DNA from: an uncultured Clostridia bacterium
Lineage (GTDB): Bacteria > Bacillota > Clostridia > Oscillospirales > Ruminococcaceae
Direction: 5' to 3'
Length of the DNA stretch: 53,133 nt
Assembly: GCA_944388075.1 (NCBI GenBank)
Contig: CALXHI010000004.1
Coordinates: 1 to 53,133, forward strand
Position numbers and translations under genes: made by a program. Of the stretch, positions 1 to 6,321 are shown piece after piece (position 1 is the first letter of the stretch; the number at the start of each line of letters is the position of its first letter). The notes below the pieces were generated by a model. The model made no database searches, was not told the origin of the DNA, and saw only the letters and a list, made by a program, of their open reading frames with translations.

Positions 1-1
1 G

Positions 2-190
2 AATCGACTGAAATCCAAAGTTCGCTGCCGTATTGAACACATCTTCGGCTTCATGACAAATTCCATGAATGGAATTACGATTCGTTCCATAGGAATCACA
101 CGGGCATGGTTTCAAATCGGACTAACACATCTGGTTTACAACATTTGCAGATACGAATTTTTGAAACGCCCTCAAAAATCAAGGGGATAA
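2..190 (+). CDS. IS5-family transposase, C-terminal part (partial, runs off the left edge)
   Basis: The reading frame is open from base 2 to a TAA at 188-190 and gives 62 residues with no start in the window. It contains the motif KVRCRIEHIFGFM, which matches the region around the catalytic glutamate of IS5-type DDE transposases, followed by a hydrophobic NICRYEFL tail also usual in that group. The visible part has no lesion, so the element could be intact outside the window. I cannot see the left inverted repeat; the right one should lie within about 60 bases after the stop but I could not define it with confidence. Confidence 0.75.
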   Translation, partial: NRLKSKVRCRIEHIFGFMTNSMNGITIRSIGITRAWFQIGLTHLVYNICRYEFLKRPQKSRG

Positions 191-270
191 CTGCGCCCTT
201 TTGAAGAAAAATGGGGCTTAAACAGCACGAAAAGCATATTCATTTACCATTTTTGAACTGTTTTTGAGAT

Positions 271-297
271 AGCTGCCTATTTCTGGGCAGCTTTTTT
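271..297 (+). terminator. Rho-independent terminator downstream of the transposase
   Basis: Stem AGCTGCC (271-277) pairs with GGCAGCT (286-292) around an 8-base loop and runs into six T residues. It would stop transcription leaving the insertion element. Confidence 0.75.
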
Positions 298-446
298 GTT
301 GGAAAGAGAGGTTTTTAGAGGTGTCCACAACTTCCTTTTTCTACAAGATTGATAAAGAACAAAACACCAAAGTCAAATGGTCATTTTCATCAAGGTCTTG
401 ATGCAATCTTCACAGCAAAATAATATCAGAATGAAAATACAAAAGT

Positions 447-501
447 CCCGTGTGATTCCAAGCATCGACAGCTTGTCATGCCAGAATCACACGGGTTCTT
501 T
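447..501 (-). terminator. Terminator at the end of the transglutaminase operon
   Basis: A perfect 12-base inverted repeat (CCCGTGTGATTC at 447-458 and its complement at 484-495) lies just after the minus-strand gene that ends at 503. T-rich tracts lie on both sides, so it may act in both directions. Confidence 0.7.
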
Positions 502-502
502 T

Positions 503-1870
503 TTATTCTGTAGTATTGTTGTGTGCTTTTCGCCTGCTACACCCATATACCAGCAGCAATGCTGCTGCCAATCCCCAAAAGACCATCACATACAACAAAT
601 CCTGTGCCGATTCTGTTTGTGGTTCGAGGGGCTTTTCCTGATTGGCTGTCGCCTGCGTGGTTGTGGTAGTCGCTACGGTGGAGGGGGGCGATGTTTCGTC
701 GTGGGTAAGTGGTGTCCCCTTATCCCGGTATTCCGCCCGAGCCACATCGGTGCAGCGCAATGCAATCGGTGCAAGCGTTTCCCATGTAGATTGGTGTCCT
801 GCTCGCATCGTTGCTACGATTTGACTGTGCGTATACGCATTGCCCGTGGCTGCCGGATAGTTTGCGCTGTCCCACTGATGGCGTGCCGACATGGCAGTAT
901 CATCGAGCAGAAAATAGCTGTGTGTCACCATCGTTTCGCCGGTCGAGGTCACCGGATCATCCCATGTGCAGTCGATGTGATACCATGCCCCGTCAAGCTG
1001 TACCAGATTCCATGCGTGTGCCACCCATGTGTCGTCCGTATCGCTGCATGCCGTTCCTGTTACAAGCAGGCATGGCACATCAAGCTGCTGCAACATCAAC
1101 TGAAACGCTTCCGCATAGCCGTCACAAACGCCAACACCGTTTTGCAAAACGCCATATGCCGTATGGCTCTCGTACGGTATCGCATCGCCTCGGGAATCAT
1201 ATACCGCATTATTGAGCAACATATCGTGTACCATCAGTACCTTCTGTGCATCGGTCAATCCTGCCGGTATGCTCCGTTCGATCCTAGCCTTTGCAAGCTG
1301 CTCTGCCAGCTGCTTGTAGGCATAGGTTTCCTCTCCCGTGCCCATATGATAAGTCAAATCAATTCGCAAACAACTGTAATCGATCAGCGGATGTGTCCAA
1401 CTGCTCCATGCCCGCCGTGCAAGCATCGTACTCGTCAACACATCTTCTGCCGCAAGCTGCGTGAAATAGGCTTCCAAATCCCAATCTGCAAGCGACTCGT
1501 TCTCCGTTGCCAACACAAGCTGTACCCGATCTTGGCAAAGCAGCATCGCCTCGGCAATACAAGCCTCCGCTTCCGCAAGCGAATCCACAACATACACCAT
1601 ACCATTCCTTTCACTGCGATAGCGAATGGCAATCCGACTTTCGTCTCCCTGTGTCGTAATGGTATATCCTTCCGCCGCATAGCAAAGCGCCGGTGCTTGG
1701 CGATAGACTTCCACCAATGCTTCCGGATATTCCGCTGATGGCATCGTAATTTCATCGGGATAGGTTTGCAATTGTGCCGTCAACGCATCCGTTGCTATCG
1801 CACAAGCTGGTGGTACGGGCAGTATCCCAAACAGTATGAATACCGCTAGCGGCAGGGCTGCAATCCGCAT
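503..1870 (-). CDS. Secreted transglutaminase-like (cysteine protease fold) surface protein
   Basis: 455 residues. Residues 1-25 form a signal peptide. The core holds the transglutaminase-like triad: Cys in GVCDGYAEAF, His in WVAHAWNLV and Asp in YHIDCTWDDP, in the usual order and spacing. A Thr-rich stretch follows, then a C-terminal hydrophobic segment (YVMVFWGLAAALLLVYG) and a basic tail, so the protein is probably anchored in the membrane with the enzyme outside. No LPxTG is visible. GAGGAG 8-13 bases upstream supports the start. The gene begins 20 bases after the GDSL gene, so the two are probably co-transcribed. Family members act on peptide or amide bonds; the substrate here is unknown. 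Confidence 0.8.
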   Translation of the reverse strand: MRIAALPLAVFILFGILPVPPACAIATDALTAQLQTYPDEITMPSAEYPEALVEVYRQAPALCYAAEGYTITTQGDESRIAIRYRSERNGMVYVVDSLAEAEACIAEAMLLCQDRVQLVLATENESLADWDLEAYFTQLAAEDVLTSTMLARRAWSSWTHPLIDYSCLRIDLTYHMGTGEETYAYKQLAEQLAKARIERSIPAGLTDAQKVLMVHDMLLNNAVYDSRGDAIPYESHTAYGVLQNGVGVCDGYAEAFQLMLQQLDVPCLLVTGTACSDTDDTWVAHAWNLVQLDGAWYHIDCTWDDPVTSTGETMVTHSYFLLDDTAMSARHQWDSANYPAATGNAYTHSQIVATMRAGHQSTWETLAPIALRCTDVARAEYRDKGTPLTHDETSPPSTVATTTTTQATANQEKPLEPQTESAQDLLYVMVFWGLAAALLLVYGCSRRKAHNNTTE

Positions 1871-1889
1871 GGCTCATCGCTCCTCTCGG

Positions 1890-3014
1890 TCATTCGGTGT
1901 GTGCAGTGCTCCGTTTCACCCAAGCAAGCATCACACCATACCCCGCAACCGAAATCACCGGCAGACTGTGCAGGCATTCACTGCCTTCCATGCCAAGCGA
2001 TTCTGAAGCAGTTGCTGTAGTGGTTGTTGTCGTAGTCATTGTTGTTGTCGTTGTTGTCGTAGTCATTGTTGTTGTCGTTGTTGTCGTCGTGGCTGGCGTG
2101 CCTTTCAGCCTCGCAACAATTGCTGTTGTATCCAGATACCGATACATTGCCTGTAAAATATTCTGATATGCTTGCGTGCCCAAATGAATGCCATCTCCGC
2201 CGGAAAATCCCGATTGCAGCATCTGTGTTGCCGGATCAGTCAACACGGCATTGGCATCGAAAAATACCACATCCGAAAGCCCCATGCCCTCAACCGCCGT
2301 TTGCAAGGCTGCATTGTAGGTGCGAATATGAGCATTGCTCGTAAACGTACAGCTTGCCGATACTGGCGTGATGGCACTGACCACGATACAGGTATCCGGT
2401 GTCTTTTGCCGAATCTGCGTAATCAGATCGACATAGCCCTGTGCATAATGTTCTGCGGTATGGATGTTCAAATCATTCATGCCCATCGACAAATACAACA
2501 GTTTGGGCTTCACATAGCCAACCGCATCCGGCAGATACATCGTCTGTCCGCCGTAGTTGTACGGAAACTTGTTCATGTTCCAGATGGCAAGTGAACCCTT
2601 TGCCAGATTGTGTGCCTCCGAAATAAAACCATAGACCTTGAATCCAAGTGCAATCGAATCCCCGGCAACATAAAGCTGCTCTGCATACAGTGCCGCATTC
2701 GGCGAATCACTCCCCGTCACATAAAACGGAACACCGTCCGTGGAAGCTGTGGTTGTAGTTGTTGTCGTCGTGGTCGTACTGGTCGAGGATTGCGTTGTGG
2801 CAGCTGCTATATCCGCTGTCGTGACAGTGTCCGCAAAAACATCTGAATCGGATTTGGCAGACGAATCGTCCCGTATTTGTTCTGCCTGTGATGTCAAGCT
2901 GTCTACACCGGTGTCTGCCATACTCGATTCCGTATCGCAGCTCGTCAGCACCCAGCTCATCAGCAAGCAAATGACTGTTGATAACATGTGCAGACTTTTC
3001 TTCCATTGTTTCAT
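1890..3014 (-). CDS. SGNH/GDSL-family hydrolase, lipoprotein with poly-Thr linkers
   Basis: 374 residues from the ATG at 3014; I chose it over the longer frame because AGGAAAGGAA lies just upstream and it starts a clean lipoprotein signal ending in the lipobox LTSC. A poly-Thr linker follows. The esterase core shows block I (VAGDSIALGF, nucleophile Ser), block III (SMGMNDLN) and the Asp/His block (GDGIHLG). A second long Thr-rich linker, made of a 27-bp tandem repeat, precedes a C-terminal hydrophobic segment. It may remove ester groups (acetyl type) from polysaccharide at the cell surface; that role is inference from family. It heads a two-gene operon with the transglutaminase-like protein. 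Confidence 0.8.
   Translation of the reverse strand: MKQWKKSLHMLSTVICLLMSWVLTSCDTESSMADTGVDSLTSQAEQIRDDSSAKSDSDVFADTVTTADIAAATTQSSTSTTTTTTTTTTASTDGVPFYVTGSDSPNAALYAEQLYVAGDSIALGFKVYGFISEAHNLAKGSLAIWNMNKFPYNYGGQTMYLPDAVGYVKPKLLYLSMGMNDLNIHTAEHYAQGYVDLITQIRQKTPDTCIVVSAITPVSASCTFTSNAHIRTYNAALQTAVEGMGLSDVVFFDANAVLTDPATQMLQSGFSGGDGIHLGTQAYQNILQAMYRYLDTTAIVARLKGTPATTTTTTTTMTTTTTTTTMTTTTTTTATASESLGMEGSECLHSLPVISVAGYGVMLAWVKRSTAHTE
2023..2090. repeat. 27-bp tandem repeat encoding a Thr-rich linker
   Basis: A 27-bp unit starts at 2023 and again at 2050, with a partial third copy to about 2090. On the minus strand it codes for nine-residue blocks of Thr with one Met. It lies inside the GDSL gene and is likely to vary in copy number by slippage. 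Confidence 0.8.
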
Positions 3015-3075
3015 AGTCCATCTGTTTCCTTTCCTGTACCGGCAATGGACATATGCCCACATTGCTCTTGTTCTT

Positions 3076-3104
3076 ATTATACACCCTTTTTGAAAAAAAA
3101 ACAA
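3076..3104 (-). promoter_or_regulatory. Sigma-A-type promoter for the GDSL/transglutaminase operon
   Basis: TTGTTT (-35, 3099-3104) and TATAAT (-10, 3076-3081) are 17 bases apart, about 60 bases upstream of the GDSL start codon. The -10 box is perfect and the -35 box is imperfect. Confidence 0.6.
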
Positions 3105-3163
3105 GTGCCCTAACATAAAACAGACAATTTCACATGTAAGTATTTGAATTTTATAAAGAATGA

Positions 3164-3192
3164 TTGACAGTCAACTGCATTTATGGTATAAT
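3164..3192 (+). promoter_or_regulatory. Sigma-A-type promoter for the flavodiiron operon
   Basis: Consensus TTGACA (3164-3169) and TATAAT (3187-3192) are separated by 17 bases, about 60 bases before the flavodiiron start codon. It is divergent from the GDSL promoter. Confidence 0.85.
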
Positions 3193-3253
3193 GGTATGAG
3201 AGCGATGTCGAAGGCATTTGACCGCTCAGAATCATATATGGAGGTATTGTTTC

Positions 3254-5044
3254 ATGTTTATTACACAAGATATACGATATATCGGCGTCAATGACCACAA
3301 CATTGACCTCTTTGAGGGACAGTATGTCGTCCCGAACGGAATGGCATATAATTCTTACGCAATTCTCGATGAGAAGATTGCTGTTATGGATACTGTCGAT
3401 GCCGCTTTCACACACGAATGGCTCGATAATCTTCAGCAAGCCTTGCAGGATCGTCTTCCCGATTACCTGATTGTACAGCATATGGAGCCCGATCACTCTG
3501 CCAATATTCTGAATTTCGCAAAAATCTATCCCGATGCAACCATCGTTGCTTCCGCAAAAGCATTTACCATGATGCAGCAATTCTTCGGTACGGATTTTGC
3601 CGACCGCCGTATCGTCGTCAAAGAAGGGGATACGCTTTGTCTGGGCAAGCACACGCTGACCTTTGTCACTGCACCGATGGTGCACTGGCCGGAAGTCATC
3701 GTGACCTATGACAGCACTGACAAGGTTCTGTTCTCCGCTGACGGCTTCGGGAAATTCGGTGCCCTTGATATCGAGGAGGATTGGGCATGCGAGGCTCGCC
3801 GCTACTATATCGGTATCGTTGGCAAATACGGTATGCAGGTGCAGAATCTGCTCAAAAAGGCTGCCGGTCTCGATATCCAAATCATCTGCCCGCTGCATGG
3901 TCCGATGCTGACTGAAAATCTCGGCTATTACCTCAATCTTTACAACATTTGGTCGAGTTATCAGCCCGAAGAAGAAGGCATTCTGATCGCCTATACCTCC
4001 GTCTATGGTCATACCAAGCAGGCAGTACTCAAGCTCGCCGAGCAGCTCAAGGCAAATGGATGCCCAAAGGTTGTCGTCAATGATTTGGCTCGTTGCGACA
4101 TGGCAGAAGCGGTCGAGGATGCCTTCCGCTACTCGAAACTCGTGCTTGCCACCACGACCTATAACGCCGAAATTTTCCCCTTCATGCGGGAATTCATTGA
4201 TCACCTGACCGAGCGCAATTACTCCAATCGCACCGTTGCCTTCATTGAAAACGGCAGCTGGGCACCGCTCGCTGCTAAGATCATGAAGGGTATGTTCGAA
4301 CCGTGCAAGAATCTGACCTTTGTTGAGCCAACCGTACGCATTCTCTCTGCACTCAATGACGAGAGTCATGCACAGCTGATGTCGCTTGCAGACGAGCTTT
4401 GCATGGAATATCTCGCCGTGCAAAACGAAACCGCCAATAAAAATGATATGACTGCCCTGTTCAAGATTGGCTATGGGCTGTATGTTGTCACCTGCAATGA
4501 CGGCAAAAAAGATAATGGCTTAATCGTCAATACGGTCACACAGGTCACCAATGCCCCGAATCGTATTGCTGTGACCATCAATAAGGAGAATTACTCCCAT
4601 CATGTCATCAAGAACAGCGGTATCATGAATGTCAATTGCCTGAGCGTTGATGCACCGTTCTTCGTCTTTGAGCAATTCGGGTTCCAAAGCGGCCGCACTG
4701 TGGACAAGTTTGCCAATACCGAATTGCTGCATTCCGATAACGGTTTGGCGATCCTATCCCGTTACTGCAACGCTGTGCTTTCGCTCAAGGTTGAACAGTA
4801 TGTCGATCTCGATACGCATGGTATGTTCATCTGCTCCGTATCGGAGGCGAGAGTTCTCTCTGATAAAGAAACCATGACCTACACCTACTACCAGTCCAAA
4901 GTCAAGCCCAAGCCCCAAACCGAGGGCAAGAAGGGCTTTGTCTGCACGGTCTGCGGCTATATTCACGAGGGCGATACCCTGCCCGAGGATTTCATCTGTC
5001 CGCTCTGTAAGCATGGTGCAGCTGATTTTGCTCCCATTCAGTAA
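3254..5044 (+). CDS. Multidomain flavodiiron protein with flavin reductase-like and rubredoxin domains
   Basis: 596 residues; start set at 3254 because ATGGAGG lies just upstream. Domains in order: a metallo-beta-lactamase-like diiron domain (about 1-245) with the iron-ligand motif HMEPDH at 76-81; a flavodoxin domain (about 250-390) starting with the FMN loop around TSVYGHTKQ; a flavin reductase-like domain (about 405-550) with YGLYVVTCNDG; and a C-terminal rubredoxin (about 560-596) with paired CTVCGY and CPLCKH. Flavodiiron proteins reduce O2 to water or NO to N2O in the cytoplasm of anaerobes. The fused reductase and rubredoxin suggest a self-contained electron chain from NAD(P)H. A free rubredoxin gene follows directly. 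O2 versus NO preference cannot be read from sequence. Confidence 0.9.
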   Translation: MFITQDIRYIGVNDHNIDLFEGQYVVPNGMAYNSYAILDEKIAVMDTVDAAFTHEWLDNLQQALQDRLPDYLIVQHMEPDHSANILNFAKIYPDATIVASAKAFTMMQQFFGTDFADRRIVVKEGDTLCLGKHTLTFVTAPMVHWPEVIVTYDSTDKVLFSADGFGKFGALDIEEDWACEARRYYIGIVGKYGMQVQNLLKKAAGLDIQIICPLHGPMLTENLGYYLNLYNIWSSYQPEEEGILIAYTSVYGHTKQAVLKLAEQLKANGCPKVVVNDLARCDMAEAVEDAFRYSKLVLATTTYNAEIFPFMREFIDHLTERNYSNRTVAFIENGSWAPLAAKIMKGMFEPCKNLTFVEPTVRILSALNDESHAQLMSLADELCMEYLAVQNETANKNDMTALFKIGYGLYVVTCNDGKKDNGLIVNTVTQVTNAPNRIAVTINKENYSHHVIKNSGIMNVNCLSVDAPFFVFEQFGFQSGRTVDKFANTELLHSDNGLAILSRYCNAVLSLKVEQYVDLDTHGMFICSVSEARVLSDKETMTYTYYQSKVKPKPQTEGKKGFVCTVCGYIHEGDTLPEDFICPLCKHGAADFAPIQ

Positions 5045-5092
5045 GCGTTTCGCTGCTGTTGGTATTTCATGAAGCATTTGGAGGTGAATACA

Positions 5093-5248
5093 ATGAAGTA
5101 TGTTTGTGAAGCATGTGGCTGGGAATATGACGAGGCAGTCGGCGATCCGGATAACGGCATTGCTCCCGGCACGAAGTTCGAGGATCTGCCCGAGGATTTC
5201 GTCTGCCCGCTCTGCAGTGTCGGCAAGGATATGTTCGCTGCCGAGTAA
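5093..5248 (+). CDS. Rubredoxin
   Basis: 51 residues with the two iron-binding knuckles CEACGW and CPLCSV and the conserved middle segment [12 protein letters not shown], so a complete single-domain rubredoxin. TTGGAGGTG lies 8 bases before the ATG. It follows the flavodiiron gene by 48 bases and is closed by a terminator, so it belongs to the same transcript. It is a small cytoplasmic one-electron carrier, probably the donor to the flavodiiron protein or to peroxide-reducing enzymes encoded elsewhere. Confidence 0.92.
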   Translation: MKYVCEACGWEYDEAVGDPDNGIAPGTKFEDLPEDFVCPLCSVGKDMFAAE

Positions 5249-5303
5249 ACGCATGACATGATACCTACAAAATATGGTTCAAGACAAAGACGCAAGCTAT
5301 TAA

Positions 5304-5345
5304 AACAGCCTCTCTATTCCCAAGCGGAACGGAGAGGCTGTTTCT
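5304..5345 (+). terminator. Terminator after rubredoxin
   Basis: Inverted repeat AACAGCCTCTC (5304-5314) and GAGAGGCTGTT (5332-5342), followed by TTCTTT. It closes the flavodiiron-rubredoxin operon. Confidence 0.8.
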
Positions 5346-5353
5346 TTGGTGAA

Positions 5354-5600
5354 TCAATACCAATCGTTATCTTCGTCATGATAATCTTCGTCGCAGTCGA
5401 TATATTTGTGTAGAAACCAATCAAGCAGACCGTTGGGGTCAGCCAAAAGATAGAAGTCAATTCGTCCTTCTTCCATTTCCGCAGAAGTGCCGTAAGCGAG
5501 GAGGCAACTGCACGATGTCTTTCTCGGATCAGCTATATCAATCATTGCGGAATATACCTTTTTTGCATTACCCGATACTTTTGCTTTGCAGACGGTATCC
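5354..5600 (-). pseudogene. Fragment resembling the start of a SWIM zinc-finger domain
   Basis: An ATG at 5545 would give a 63-residue acidic protein (tail CDEDYHDEDNDWY), but the frame stays open upstream to about 5600, giving ...AKVSGNAKKVYSAMIDI...TSCSC. This resembles the SWIM pattern of a short beta hairpin ending in CxC, but no downstream Cys-x-His pair follows. No good ribosome site precedes the ATG. I read it as a remnant of a longer gene, cut just beside the MITE-like element. It could also be a small real gene. Confidence 0.35.
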
Positions 5601-5608
5601 GATATTTT

Positions 5609-5734
5609 TTAAGGCGACACCGCACAAAGATTGTGCGTCAGATGCGCAGTCGATTTTTCGTCAGATGAAACAAAAAGCGCAGGGCAGATGACGTGCAAAG
5701 CCGTCAGGCGGGCTTTGTGCGGTGTTGCCTTAAA
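5609..5734. mobile_element. MITE-like palindromic element, about 125 bp
   Basis: AAGGCGACACCGCACAAAG at about 5611 is the near-perfect inverse (one mismatch) of CTTTGTGCGGTGTTGCCTT ending at about 5731. The ends sit in TTAA-like flanks (TTTAAGGC and GCCTTAAA), consistent with a TA or TTAA target duplication. There is no coding capacity between the ends. This is the structure of a non-autonomous miniature inverted-repeat element. No second copy was seen in this window. Confidence 0.65.
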
Positions 5735-5787
5735 TACCATTTGTTGTCTGACCGGCGTGTTGGCTGCGCCAACACAACGTAATCGCC

Positions 5788-6321
5788 TTATGTGCCGATA
5801 TATTCCGCAATATATGGCAAGCCGCGGTAATGCTCCGCACAGTCCATGCCATACCCAATCACAAATACATTCGGAATCGTAAACAGCGCAAGTTCCGGTT
5901 GATACGCTACCGTACGCCGACTCGGTTTGTCCAAGAGCGTGATCACTCGCACCGATAACGCATGCCGACTTGCCAACAGTTCCGTGACCAACCGCAATGT
6001 CTGTCCCGTATCTACGATATCTTCCAGAATCACAACATCATAGCCGGCAATATCCTGACTCAAATCCATCAGAATTTCCAATGCGCCCGTCGGTGCCGTG
6101 CTGTCATAATAACTCCGCACCCGCATAAACCCAATCTCATACGGTATACGCACCTGCCGACAGACATCTGCCATGAAGATAAATGCGCCATTCAAAATGC
6201 TTACCAGCAGCATGGGATTCCCTTGATACCATTTCTCAATCTGTACCGCAGCTTGTTTTGCTGCAACCGCCAATTCCTTTTCCGAAACCAAAATGCGTCC
6301 GATGTTTGATTGCTCCGTCAT
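5788..6321 (-). CDS. hpt: Hypoxanthine phosphoribosyltransferase
   Basis: 177 residues, the usual length. It shows the PRPP-binding loop VVILEDIVDTGQTL (about residues 90-103) and the upstream NGAFIFMAD segment found in HPRTs. It salvages hypoxanthine or guanine with PRPP to make IMP or GMP in the cytoplasm. AAAGGAG precedes the start. Its ATG overlaps the stop of the beta-galactosidase gene by four bases, so it is the last gene of the operon that starts at 14.3 kb. The link to lacZ is positional rather than metabolic. Confidence 0.93.
   Translation of the reverse strand: MTEQSNIGRILVSEKELAVAAKQAAVQIEKWYQGNPMLLVSILNGAFIFMADVCRQVRIPYEIGFMRVRSYYDSTAPTGALEILMDLSQDIAGYDVVILEDIVDTGQTLRLVTELLASRHALSVRVITLLDKPSRRTVAYQPELALFTIPNVFVIGYGMDCAEHYRGLPYIAEYIGT

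Noticed and set aside
377..1738. Long plus-strand open frame of about 450 residues over the transglutaminase gene.
   Set aside because: It is the mirror of the minus-strand gene: Cys-, Arg- and His-rich text without domains, signal or ribosome site, while the minus strand has catalytic motifs.
2020..2095. Short repeats that might be a CRISPR array.
   Set aside because: The repeats are direct Thr-codon repeats in frame within the GDSL gene, with no spacers.
3110..4423. Minus-strand frame of 437 residues antisense to the flavodiiron gene.
   Set aside because: The plus strand has full domain evidence and promoter; the antisense frame shows no recognisable domain.
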